Source of the DNA: Gammaproteobacteria bacterium
GTDB lineage: Bacteria > Pseudomonadota > Gammaproteobacteria > Halothiobacillales > Halothiobacillaceae
Assembly (NCBI GenBank): GCA_029335925.2
Contig: JARJMX020000153.1
Coordinates: forward strand, 1-17,029
Reading direction: 5' to 3'
Length of the DNA: 17,029 bases
The notes below the pieces were generated by a model that was not told the DNA's origin, did no database searches, and saw only the letters and a program-made list of their open reading frames with translations. Of this stretch, positions 1 through 7,284 are shown piece by piece (positions within the stretch are counted from its first letter, which is position 1; every line of letters starts with the position of its first letter). Both the position numbers and the translations under genes were made by a program.

Positions 1-9
1 CGCGGGGCC

Positions 10-22
10 GGCCCTTCGGGCC
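10..22. repeat. small hairpin GGCCC-TTC-GGGCC
   Basis: GGCCC at 10-14 and GGGCC at 18-22 form a 5-bp stem with a TTC loop at the left edge of the window. It probably belongs to the same repeat cluster as the elements at 45-141, or to the end of an upstream gene that is not visible. No T-run follows. Confidence 0.35.
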
Positions 23-44
23 AACCCTGGTCTGACCTGCTCCA

Positions 45-141
45 GCCGGGCCGCCCTGACGTGACCTCCTGTCACGACAGGGCTGAATGGGCCGTCCTTG
101 GCCCATTCACCCGGCTTCCTCAGGCCAGCCCAGGGCGGCCC
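45..141. repeat. nested inverted-repeat cluster able to form alternative stem-loops
   Basis: Several strong inverted repeats are packed here. GCCGGG at 45-50 pairs with CCCGGC at 110-115. Inside that lie two hairpins. The first is 53-83: GCCCTG, an A/A mismatch, then CGTGAC around a 5-base loop. The second is 84-109: TGAATGGGCC pairs perfectly with GGCCCATTCA around GTCCTT. Together these make a three-way junction. Separately, GGGCCGCCCTG at 48-58 is an exact 11-base complement of CAGGGCGGCCC at 131-141, which would break the junction and the first hairpin. No U-tract follows, so a simple intrinsic terminator is unlikely. It may be a REP/BIME-type repeat cluster or a structured 5' or 3' RNA. 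The pairing is directly visible; the function is unknown. Confidence 0.6.
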
Positions 142-155
142 CGAGGGGGGGATAG

Positions 156-189
156 CCCTCACCCCTGGCCCCTCTCCCAAAGGGAGAGG
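156..189 (+). repeat. dispersed intergenic repeat with CCTCTCCC/GGGAGAGG hairpin
   Basis: CCTCTCCC (171-178) and GGGAGAGG (182-189) form a perfect 8-bp stem with an AAA loop, preceded by CCCTCACCCCTGGC. This arrangement is recognised as a common dispersed intergenic repeat of many proteobacterial genomes. It lies 55 bp upstream of the start codon at 244 and has no T-run. Identification as a repeat family is from memory of the motif; copy number in this genome cannot be seen from one window. Confidence 0.5.
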
Positions 190-243
190 CGAAAATCCTG
201 TCCAGAAAACCTTCCTTATCACGCACTTGAGCCATAACCCACC

Positions 244-1044
244 ATGTCTACCCCCAACCACTTCGACATCGCCGCTCTCATCCGTCAGGCCGCGCTGGAG
301 GAAATCCTGCCTCGCTTTCGCAACGTCGAGCGCCACCTGAAGACCGACGGTTCCTGGCTGACCGAGGCGGACCTCGCTATGCAGGCCCGCGTGCAGCGCG
401 AGCTGGCCGCGCGCTTTCCGGACATCCCCTTCCTTGGCGAAGAGATGGGCGAGGACGAGCAGCAGCACCTGATGCAACACGCCGACAGTGGCCTGTGGAT
501 CCTCGACCCGCTCGATGGCACCAGCAACTTCGCCGCGGGCGTGCCGATCTTTGCCCCCTCGCTGGCCCTGATCTGCGGCGGCCGGGTGGTGCTCGGCGTG
601 GTGTTCGATGTGATGCGCGATGAATGCTTCAGCGCCGCCCAGGGGGAGGGGGCCTGGCTCAATGGCTCGCGACTACCACCGCCCACAACCGACATCCCGC
701 TCGGCAAGACCCTGGCCTGCATCGACTTCAAGCGCCTGTTACCTCAGCTCGCCACCCGCCTGGCGCTCCAGGCACCCTACAGCTCGCAGCGCTCGATCGG
801 CTCGGTCGCCCTCGACTGGTGCTGGGTCGCCGCGGGCCGTTTCCACATCTATCTGCACGGTCAACAGGGGCTGTGGGACTATGCCGCCGGACATCTGATC
901 CTGGAAGAAGCCGGGGGCTTCTCCTGCACGCTGGACGGTGAGAGGGTGTTCAACAACACCCTGGATAAGCGCTCCGCCATATGCGCCGGCGAGCGCCGAC
1001 TGTTCGCCGCCTGGACCGCCTGGCTCAAGGATCACAAGGGATAA
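244..1044 (+). CDS. inositol monophosphatase family protein
   Basis: This 266-residue protein belongs to the Mg2+/Li+-sensitive phosphatase superfamily (IMPase, FBPase, CysQ), which hydrolyses small phosphate monoesters in the cytoplasm. Visible metal-site motifs are GEE at residues 65-67, the DPLDGT signature at 88-93, and the C-terminal WDYAAG at 211-216. Length matches the family (about 260-270 residues). The chosen ATG gives the full N-terminal helix; no clear Shine-Dalgarno precedes it. It stands alone, between an upstream repeat cluster and a 218-bp gap before the next gene. Substrate cannot be told from sequence: inositol-1-phosphate, 3'-phosphoadenosine 5'-phosphate or fructose-1,6-bisphosphate are family options. 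I would not call it suhB without alignment. Family membership is certain, the exact reaction is not. Confidence 0.93.
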   Translation: MSTPNHFDIAALIRQAALEEILPRFRNVERHLKTDGSWLTEADLAMQARVQRELAARFPDIPFLGEEMGEDEQQHLMQHADSGLWILDPLDGTSNFAAGVPIFAPSLALICGGRVVLGVVFDVMRDECFSAAQGEGAWLNGSRLPPPTTDIPLGKTLACIDFKRLLPQLATRLALQAPYSSQRSIGSVALDWCWVAAGRFHIYLHGQQGLWDYAAGHLILEEAGGFSCTLDGERVFNNTLDKRSAICAGERRLFAAWTAWLKDHKG

Positions 1045-1047
1045 GCT

Positions 1048-1072
1048 GCTGTTGAAGAAGTCTTTCAACGGC
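1048..1072 (+). terminator. candidate hairpin terminator after the IMPase-family gene
   Basis: GTTGAA (1051-1056) and TTCAAC (1064-1069) form a stem that extends outward through a G-T pair to GC/GC, starting 4 bases after the stop codon. The following sequence (CTTGTTGAC) is only weakly T-rich, so termination strength is doubtful. Confidence 0.3.
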
Positions 1073-1234
1073 TTGTTGACACAAGCGATGGAGGGCTTGC
1101 ACGTGGCTTGGTCACACTAACTGAGTTGGAATTGCGGATATGCACTGCGCCGAGGCGAGTTGAAAAACGGCAGGCCGTCTTTTGTACAACCGGGTAACCC
1201 CGTCCCCTGGAAATGCCTCGGCAACCCCGCTCCT

Positions 1235-1243
1235 TGCTATAGT
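1235..1243 (+). promoter_or_regulatory. possible extended -10 promoter (TGCTATAGT) for the c-di-GMP operon
   Basis: TGC followed by TATAGT (1238-1243) resembles an extended -10 element, which can work without a good -35; none is visible at 17 bp. It lies 20 bases before the ATG at 1263, which would leave a short leader. Nothing else in the 218-bp gap 1045-1262 looks like a gene. Confidence 0.35.
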
Positions 1244-1262
1244 GCAACGGACCACCAGTTCA

Positions 1263-2249
1263 ATGACGAATGTCATGTGCCCACCGCCACGTCGGGACTT
1301 TCTGACCACAATCGCTGCTTCAGCCATCCTGCTGTTGGGATGCACGCCGCGTGCGTCACTGCGGGTCGCGGTTCACCCCTGGGTGGGCTATGAGACGATG
1401 TTTCTGGCCCGTCAACATGGCTGGCTTGATCCAGAGCGGGTTCGCCTGGTGGAAACCCCCTCCGCCAGCGATTCAGTGCATCTGCTCGGCCATGGGCTGG
1501 TGGAGGCTGCGGCCCTGACCCTGGATGAGGTGCTGCGCGCCTGTGCCCTGGGGCTGCGGCTCGCGGTGCCGCTGGTGTTCGATGTCTCCGTGGGGGCAGA
1601 CGGGGTGCTGGCTCGCCAGCCGCTGCGGCTGACGGAACTGGCTGGGGCGCGGATCGGTGTCGAGCAATCCGCCGTGGGGGCGATGATGCTCGCCGCCGTG
1701 CTTGAGCAGGCGGGGATGAGTGCGCAGGATGTGCAGCTCATCCATCTGCATCCGAACGAACACATCGCGGCCTGGCGTGCCGACAAGATCGATGTCCTGA
1801 TCACCTTCGAACCGATGCTGAGTGCGCTGGAAGTGGAAGGTGCAGTACGCATCTTCGACTCCCGCGCCATGCCCGACACCATCGTCGATGTGCTCGCCAT
1901 CCGTCAGCAGGCGCTTGCTTCCCATGGCCCGGCCATACGCCATCTGGTCATGGCCAGCCTGCGTGCCGTGCGGGATCTGACCATCAACCCTTTCGATGGG
2001 GCCTACCGCATCGGTGCCCGCCTGGGCCAGCGGCCTGAGACGGTGCTCGCCGGCCTGCGCGGTTTGCTGATCACCGATGTGGCGGACAACCGTCGCCTGC
2101 TGACGGGCGCATCCCCCTTGCTCGCAGCCCGGGCGAGGGAGGTGGCCAGCATCCTGCGCCAGGCGGGCATCCTACCCCTGCATCCGGACGCGCAGCCGTC
2201 GTCGCCTCTCGACCTACTCGTTACGGCCGACTACCTTCCCGACTTATGA
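1263..2249 (+). CDS. Tat-type lipoprotein, NMT1/TauA-like ABC substrate-binding protein
   Basis: This is a periplasmic solute-binding protein of the NMT1/THI5, TauA/SsuA type (328 residues from ATG 1263; ATG 1275 would give 324). The N-terminus carries twin arginines in RRDFL, then a hydrophobic stretch ending in the lipobox LLLGC. This predicts Tat export and a lipid-anchored cysteine at residue 27. Characteristic blocks follow: the WVGYETMFLARQHGWLD segment near the mature N-terminus, and DVLITFEPM at the hinge-proximal part. No permease or ATPase gene adjoins. Its stop overlaps the start of a GGDEF-EAL gene by ATGA. I infer that it senses a ligand for the following signalling proteins instead of serving an importer; a transporter elsewhere in the genome is the alternative. 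No good ribosome-binding site precedes either start, so the start is uncertain. Upstream ATG 1182 is unlikely because it would bury the signal peptide. Confidence 0.85.
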   Translation: MTNVMCPPPRRDFLTTIAASAILLLGCTPRASLRVAVHPWVGYETMFLARQHGWLDPERVRLVETPSASDSVHLLGHGLVEAAALTLDEVLRACALGLRLAVPLVFDVSVGADGVLARQPLRLTELAGARIGVEQSAVGAMMLAAVLEQAGMSAQDVQLIHLHPNEHIAAWRADKIDVLITFEPMLSALEVEGAVRIFDSRAMPDTIVDVLAIRQQALASHGPAIRHLVMASLRAVRDLTINPFDGAYRIGARLGQRPETVLAGLRGLLITDVADNRRLLTGASPLLAARAREVASILRQAGILPLHPDAQPSSPLDLLVTADYLPDL

Positions 2250-5128
2250 GCCGCTTCACTCTCCACCTGAAGACTGTTTTGCCCCTGCTGATGTTCGGCG
2301 TGTCGCTGTTCTTCAGCCTGTTGATGCTGCTGGTGGCGGATGTGCTGGAGCAGAAGCAGGTGATTGCCGAAGCCGAGGCCCAGCTGCGCGAGAAGGGGGC
2401 ACGGCTGACGCGGCTGGCCGAGCTGGATCTGGTCCGCGACCCGATGCGGCTGGAACGGGAAATCATGCTGTCCGCCGCCGAAAATGAACCGACGCACATT
2501 GCCCTGTTCGACCCACAGGGTACGGTGCGTTACGCCAGCCAGCTGGAGTGGCTGGGGCGGATGGCGAGAGAGGTCGCACCGCGACTCGATGCTGAGCGTT
2601 ATGCCAGCATCCGTGCAGGAATCGAACCCGTCCTTATGCGCGATGGATTGCGGCTGATGATCTGGGTGCCTTACGCCGACCCGCCGCGACCAGGGGAATT
2701 GAGCAGCAGTCGACGAGGGCTGATCTATATCGCACGCGATCTCAGCAACCGGATCGCCGTACGGCGGATGGAGATCTTGCGGAGCGAGTTGCCGTTGCTG
2801 GGGCTCGGCCTGCTGCTGGTGATGCTGTTCGCCTTCTGGCTGAATCGCGGCGTCACCACGCCGTTGCAAGCCCTGGACGAGGCGATGGGGCGGGTAATGA
2901 GCGGGGATCTCAATGTCCGCGTAGGCCGCCGTGGGGTCTTCGAACTGGCGGATTTGACAGCCTCCTTCGACCGCATGGTCGAGTGGCTGGCGCGTGAAAC
3001 GGATTCGCTGCGTCAGCAAAGAAACTTCAACCAGACCCTGCTGCAAGCTTTGCCTGCGCTGGTGGTCGTGGTGGATGGTAAGGGGGACATTGTGTTGGTC
3101 AACCTGCGGGCCGCCGAGTTACTCGGCGGCCCGCAGAAGGTGCTGCAGGGGCAGTCTTTTGCCCAGTTCGTGCCGGAGGATGAGCGGTCGATTCTACTAC
3201 CCGTGTTCCCACGACTTTGTAGGGGTGACCTGGGCACCGTTAAGGATATCGACACCTCTCTCATAGCAACCGATGGTTCGATCCGCAGGATCAACTGGTT
3301 GCTGCATCGAGTGGAAGTGCCCGACACCCCCATGTCCGCCCCTGATGCAGAAGGATGCGGGGCGCTCGTGTTGATGGTAGGTGAGGATGTCACCCTCCAA
3401 CGCCTGGCCGAGGCGCGCCTGCATCTGGCGCAGACGGTGTTCGATCATATCAGCGAAACCCTGATGATTACCGACCCCGAGCTGCGCATCGTTGCCGTCA
3501 ACCCCGCCTTCAGCCGTATTTTGGGCTACACAGAGGCGGAGGTGCTGGGCAAGACCCCGGCTTTGTTTCAATCCGGCCTGCATGATGCGGCCTTCTACCG
3601 CCAACTGTGGCACCACCTGCTCACTACCGGCCATTGGCAGGGCGAGATCTGGGATCGGCGCAAGGACGGCACGCTGATCCCACTCTGGCAGAGCATCTCG
3701 GTGGTGCGCGACACCCACGGTCGGCTGCTCCACTACGTAGCCAATGCCTCCGACCTCTCTGCGCTCAAGCAGGCTCAGGAACGCAGCGCCTGGCTCGCCG
3801 AGCATGACGCGCTGACTGGGCTGTTCAACCGCCTCGGCTTCCTCGCCCGCCTGCGCGAGGCTCTCAGCCAGGCGACCGAGAGTGGCTTGTATGGGGCGGT
3901 GGTGGTGTTCGATCTGGACCGTTTCAAAAGCATCAACGAGGGACGTGGCCCGCAGTGGGGCGATGCCCTACTGGCCGGAGTGGGGGAACGTCTGAGCAAG
4001 ACGGCTCCCAAAAGCGCCCACCTGGCCCGCCTGGCGGCGGATGAGTTTGCCGTCCTGCTGCCGCCTGAGCAGAACGACCCAACGACCGCCGCCGAAGTGG
4101 CCTTGCGCCAGGCCGAGGTGCTGCGCGCCGCTCTGCGGCTACCGCTGGAGGTGCGAGGGGAGTCCTTCCAGATCAGCGCTTCACTCGGTATTGCCCTCTA
4201 TCCCCCACAGGAACCGGTCTCTGCGGATCACTGCGAAGACGTCCTCAACCAGGCCACCCTCGCCATGCACACTGCCAAGACAGCGGGGGGTGAGCGGGTG
4301 GAATTCTTCGAGCGCGCCATGGGCGAGCGGGTGCGCAACGCCTTTGACCTGGAGCGAGCCCTGGCCCGCACCCTGGCGATGCCCAAGGAGGAGCAGCCGT
4401 TCCAGCTTTTTCTCCAGCCCCAGGTGGATAGTGTCGGCGAGCTGCGCGGTTTCGAGGCCCTGGTACGCTGGTACGATCCCGAGCAGGGCATGATCTCTCC
4501 CGCCCAATTCATCCCCATCGCCGAACAGAGCGGCCTGATCAGCGCACTGGGGGAGTGGGTGCTCGATCGCGCCTGCTACTACCTCGGCCAGCTGGGTCGC
4601 GCCGGGCGGACACTGAGCATGGCGGTGAACATCTCGCCGCGCCAGTTCGCCGCCGCCGATTTCGTCACCCGGGTCAGTGAGGCCCTCACCCGCCATGGCG
4701 CCGCCCCCGAGCAGCTGGTGCTGGAGGTTACCGAGGGGCTGCTGATCGACAATCCCGGTCACACCATCGCCACCATGCTAGATCTGGCTCGGCTAGGGGT
4801 GCGCTTCTCCATCGATGACTTTGGTACCGGCTATTCCTCGCTCGCCTACCTCAAGCGCCTGCCGATCCACGAGCTGAAGATCGACCGCAGTTTCATCCGT
4901 GACCTGCCGCAGGATAGCAATGATGCTGTGATCGTCGAAACCATCATCGCCATGGCCGCACACCTCAAGCTCGCGGTCGTGGCAGAGGGAGTGGAGACCG
5001 AGGCCCAGGCCGCCTTCCTACGCGAGCGTGGCCAGGTGATTGCCCAGGGCTTCCTCTACGGCCGGCCCGAGCCCGCGGAGGACTGGCTCGGACGGGTCTT
5101 TGCGGGCGGAGGAGGAGAGAAGGCATGA
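2246..5128 (+). CDS. membrane HAMP-PAS-PAS-GGDEF-EAL protein, predicted c-di-GMP phosphodiesterase
   Basis: The 960-residue inner-membrane protein is predicted to hydrolyse cyclic di-GMP to pGpG. Order: membrane helix about 11-31, periplasmic sensor about 32-180, helix about 182-199, HAMP about 200-252, PAS about 258-380, second PAS about 393-510 (with a DRRKDGT turn), GGDEF domain about 511-680, EAL domain about 700-950. The cyclase signature reads AADEF (597-601) instead of GGDEF and has no RxxD inhibitory site, so cyclase activity is probably lost; GTP binding for regulation remains possible. The EAL site looks complete: EAL 737-739, N795, E827/E830, DDFGTG 857-862, K878 and E914. Its ATG overlaps the stop of the binding-protein gene (ATGA) and no Shine-Dalgarno is visible, which suggests translational coupling. 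Its own stop overlaps the next gene the same way. Partner ligand and output are unknown. Confidence 0.93.
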   Translation: MSRFTLHLKTVLPLLMFGVSLFFSLLMLLVADVLEQKQVIAEAEAQLREKGARLTRLAELDLVRDPMRLEREIMLSAAENEPTHIALFDPQGTVRYASQLEWLGRMAREVAPRLDAERYASIRAGIEPVLMRDGLRLMIWVPYADPPRPGELSSSRRGLIYIARDLSNRIAVRRMEILRSELPLLGLGLLLVMLFAFWLNRGVTTPLQALDEAMGRVMSGDLNVRVGRRGVFELADLTASFDRMVEWLARETDSLRQQRNFNQTLLQALPALVVVVDGKGDIVLVNLRAAELLGGPQKVLQGQSFAQFVPEDERSILLPVFPRLCRGDLGTVKDIDTSLIATDGSIRRINWLLHRVEVPDTPMSAPDAEGCGALVLMVGEDVTLQRLAEARLHLAQTVFDHISETLMITDPELRIVAVNPAFSRILGYTEAEVLGKTPALFQSGLHDAAFYRQLWHHLLTTGHWQGEIWDRRKDGTLIPLWQSISVVRDTHGRLLHYVANASDLSALKQAQERSAWLAEHDALTGLFNRLGFLARLREALSQATESGLYGAVVVFDLDRFKSINEGRGPQWGDALLAGVGERLSKTAPKSAHLARLAADEFAVLLPPEQNDPTTAAEVALRQAEVLRAALRLPLEVRGESFQISASLGIALYPPQEPVSADHCEDVLNQATLAMHTAKTAGGERVEFFERAMGERVRNAFDLERALARTLAMPKEEQPFQLFLQPQVDSVGELRGFEALVRWYDPEQGMISPAQFIPIAEQSGLISALGEWVLDRACYYLGQLGRAGRTLSMAVNISPRQFAAADFVTRVSEALTRHGAAPEQLVLEVTEGLLIDNPGHTIATMLDLARLGVRFSIDDFGTGYSSLAYLKRLPIHELKIDRSFIRDLPQDSNDAVIVETIIAMAAHLKLAVVAEGVETEAQAAFLRERGQVIAQGFLYGRPEPAEDWLGRVFAGGGGEKA
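5108..5123 (+). promoter_or_regulatory. purine-rich ribosome-binding site for the PhnD-GGDEF gene
   Basis: A long GA-rich tract (GAGGAGGAGAGAAGG) lies within the last codons of the GGDEF-EAL gene, directly before ATG 5125. This gives the third gene a strong site of its own as well as the ATGA overlap. It supports the chosen start. Confidence 0.6.
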
Positions 5129-7134
5129 CCGCGGCTGTTCTGCATCGCCTCCTTATCGTCCTGCTGTTCGTCGGCCTCGTCCTCCCGGCGCGGGGAGGGC
5201 TCGCCCTGGAGCAGGCCGGGGCCGTTGCCGGTTTGGGCGGAGATGGGGTTTCCATCGGCATTCTTGCCACGCGCCCGCAAGCCCAGGCGCAGTGGGCGCC
5301 ACTCGGGGAGGAGTTGCGTGCACACCTTGGCCAGCCGGTACGTATCGTCGCCCTCGATTCCGAGAGCATGGAGCTGGCCATCCGTCGACGCGAAGTCGAC
5401 TTCATCCTCACCAACCCCGCGAACTATCTGCGGCTAGCCGGCCCATTCCACCTGTCCGCGCCGCTCTGTTCGTTAGTGGTGAGCGAAGAGGGGGTACCGC
5501 TCAATGTCTTTGGCGGGGTTATCTTCACCCGGGCCGACAGCCCGGTAAGGCAGTTGAGCGACCTGGACGGGCGCAAGATCGCGGTGAGCACCTTGAACTC
5601 CTTAGGCGGCTATCAGATGCAGGCCTTCGAGCTGATGTCCGCGGGTCTGAAACTGCCCGATACCCGCCATCTGGTGCTCACTGGCATGCCGTATGATCGG
5701 GTGGTCGAGGCCGTGCTGGAAGGTAAGGCCGAGGTTGGCTTCGTCCGCACCGGGGTGCTCGAAGCCATGGTGCGTGAAGGGCGGCTGGCGCCCGAGACCA
5801 TGCGCGTGCTCCACCGCCAGAACCTGCCGCACTTTCCCTACGCCAGCTCCACCCGTCTCTATCCCGAGTGGGTCTTCGTCGGCATGCCACAGGTCGATAC
5901 GGACCTCGCCCGGCAGGTCACCGCCGCCCTGCTGGCCCTGCCGCATGATGGCCCTACCGCGCGCAAGATTGGCATCTGGGGCTTCACCATCCCGATGGAC
6001 TATGAGCCGGTGCGTGAGATGATGCGTACCCTGCGGGTCCCCCCCTTCGAACAGGCCTCGGACTGCACCCTCGCTGACGTGTGGCAGCGCTACCGCATGG
6101 CCCTGATCGCCGCGCTGGTGCTTGCGGCCCTCAACCTGGGCCTGCTGGTGGTGGTATGGCGCAAGCAGCGGCGCCTGATGGAGCTGAATGCCACCATCCG
6201 CGCCCAGGGGCGCGAGATCGAGAGTCAGAGCACCATGGCGCGCCAGCTGCTCGGGGCGCTGAACGAGGGTGTTTACGGTGTGGGGCCCGATGGGCGCTGC
6301 ACCTTCATCAATCCGGCGGCCCTGCGCCTGCTGGGATATGCATCCGAGGCCGAGGTGCTGGGCAAGGACAACCACGCTCTGTTCCATCGGTGGAGGGCAG
6401 ATGGCACGTTTTATCCGGAGGAGCAGTGCCCGATCCACCAGACCCTGCAGGATGGCCAGGCGAGGCAGGCGGAGGATGAGTGGTTCTGGCGCAAGGACGG
6501 CACAGGCCTGCCGGTCTCCCTGCGGGTCTCGCCGGTAGGGGGGGATGACGGCATCCGCGGGGCTGTGGTCGCCTTCCACGACATCACTGAGCGCAAGCGA
6601 CTGCTCGAGACCCTGCGCCACCAGGCCACCCACGACGAACTCACCGGTCTGGTCAACCGCCGTCACCTGTTCGAGCTCGCCGAGCGCGAGCATGCGCGGA
6701 TCCGGCGTGGCCAAGCAAGCCCCGCTGCGATCATCATGGTCGACGTGGATCATTTCAAGCGCATCAACGACACCTACGGCCATCTCGCCGGAGATGCGAT
6801 CCTGCGTCACCTCGGCCAGTTCTTATGCGCCAAGTTGCGCACCACAGACATTGCTGCCCGCTATGGTGGGGAGGAGTTCATACTCATGCTGCCCAGTACT
6901 GATCTGGACGCCGCTCTGCGCCTGGCTGCGCGCCTGCGCGAGGAGGCGGCAGCCAGCACGGTGTACAGCGACGGTCAGCCATTGCACTTCACCCTGAGTC
7001 TGGGATTGACCGCCCTCACCGCGCAGGATCCGTCGCTGGATGTGGCTATCGCCCGCGCCGACGAAGCCCTCTACCGGGCCAAGATGGGTGGGCGTAACCG
7101 TATCGAGGTAGATCCCCAATACGGCGGGGTGTAA
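5125..7134 (+). CDS. PhnD-like periplasmic binding domain fused to PAS-GGDEF diguanylate cyclase
   Basis: This 669-residue inner-membrane protein is predicted to make c-di-GMP from two GTP. It has a signal/anchor helix at about 7-27, then a PhnD-type (phosphate/phosphonate-binding-like) periplasmic domain at about 40-315. Blocks typical of that domain are GILATRP, FILTNPANYL and GRKIAVSTLNSLGGYQMQ. A membrane helix at about 325-345 is followed by a short coiled linker, a PAS domain at about 370-490 and a GGDEF domain at about 495-665. The active motif is intact (GGEEF 581-585), with VDVDHFKRINDTYGH upstream and an allosteric RTTD I-site at 572-575. An active, product-inhibited cyclase is expected. 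It is the third gene of the ATGA-overlapped unit. Neither ligand nor output is visible; phosphonate is not implied, since PhnD-like folds bind diverse molecules. Confidence 0.94.
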   Translation: MTAAVLHRLLIVLLFVGLVLPARGGLALEQAGAVAGLGGDGVSIGILATRPQAQAQWAPLGEELRAHLGQPVRIVALDSESMELAIRRREVDFILTNPANYLRLAGPFHLSAPLCSLVVSEEGVPLNVFGGVIFTRADSPVRQLSDLDGRKIAVSTLNSLGGYQMQAFELMSAGLKLPDTRHLVLTGMPYDRVVEAVLEGKAEVGFVRTGVLEAMVREGRLAPETMRVLHRQNLPHFPYASSTRLYPEWVFVGMPQVDTDLARQVTAALLALPHDGPTARKIGIWGFTIPMDYEPVREMMRTLRVPPFEQASDCTLADVWQRYRMALIAALVLAALNLGLLVVVWRKQRRLMELNATIRAQGREIESQSTMARQLLGALNEGVYGVGPDGRCTFINPAALRLLGYASEAEVLGKDNHALFHRWRADGTFYPEEQCPIHQTLQDGQARQAEDEWFWRKDGTGLPVSLRVSPVGGDDGIRGAVVAFHDITERKRLLETLRHQATHDELTGLVNRRHLFELAEREHARIRRGQASPAAIIMVDVDHFKRINDTYGHLAGDAILRHLGQFLCAKLRTTDIAARYGGEEFILMLPSTDLDAALRLAARLREEAAASTVYSDGQPLHFTLSLGLTALTAQDPSLDVAIARADEALYRAKMGGRNRIEVDPQYGGV

Positions 7135-7158
7135 CACCAACGCCTCAGCCTGAAATAG

Positions 7159-7182
7159 GGATGAGCCAAGCACGGCTCATCC
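7159..7182 (+). terminator. strong hairpin downstream of the c-di-GMP operon
   Basis: GGATGAGCC (7159-7167) pairs perfectly with GGCTCATCC (7174-7182) around a 6-base loop, 25 bp after the operon's last stop. No T-run follows, so it could be a weak terminator, an mRNA-stabilising stem or a repeat element. Call is by position and stem strength. Confidence 0.4.
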
Positions 7183-7284
7183 GGGAAGCAAACATGGCCC
7201 ACGTGAGAGGCTCGCGGAACCCGTCGCGGGGATGCATCACAACCGGATGCGTTGCAGAAGGGAAGGGCGATCTTAAGCGATCAG

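Noticed and set aside
1..243. CRISPR array or phage attachment site in the repeat-rich left end
   Set aside because: The repeats are inverted and differ from each other; no regularly spaced direct repeats, tRNA end or integrase is present.
285..731. Long open frame on the minus strand inside the IMPase-family gene
   Set aside because: It is antisense to a gene with full catalytic motifs and its translation is rich in S, R and P, as expected of a shadow in high-GC DNA.
1076..1081. Perfect TTGACA box as a -35 element
   Set aside because: No acceptable -10 hexamer lies 15-19 bp downstream (1097-1106).
2246..5128. Calling the GGDEF-EAL protein a bifunctional cyclase/phosphodiesterase
   Set aside because: The cyclase signature is AADEF with both glycines lost, so only phosphodiesterase activity is supported.
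5602..6810. 402-codon minus-strand open frame inside the PhnD-GGDEF gene
   Set aside because: The plus strand encodes recognisable domains across the whole span; the antisense frame shows no known motif and is explained by codon-position GC bias.
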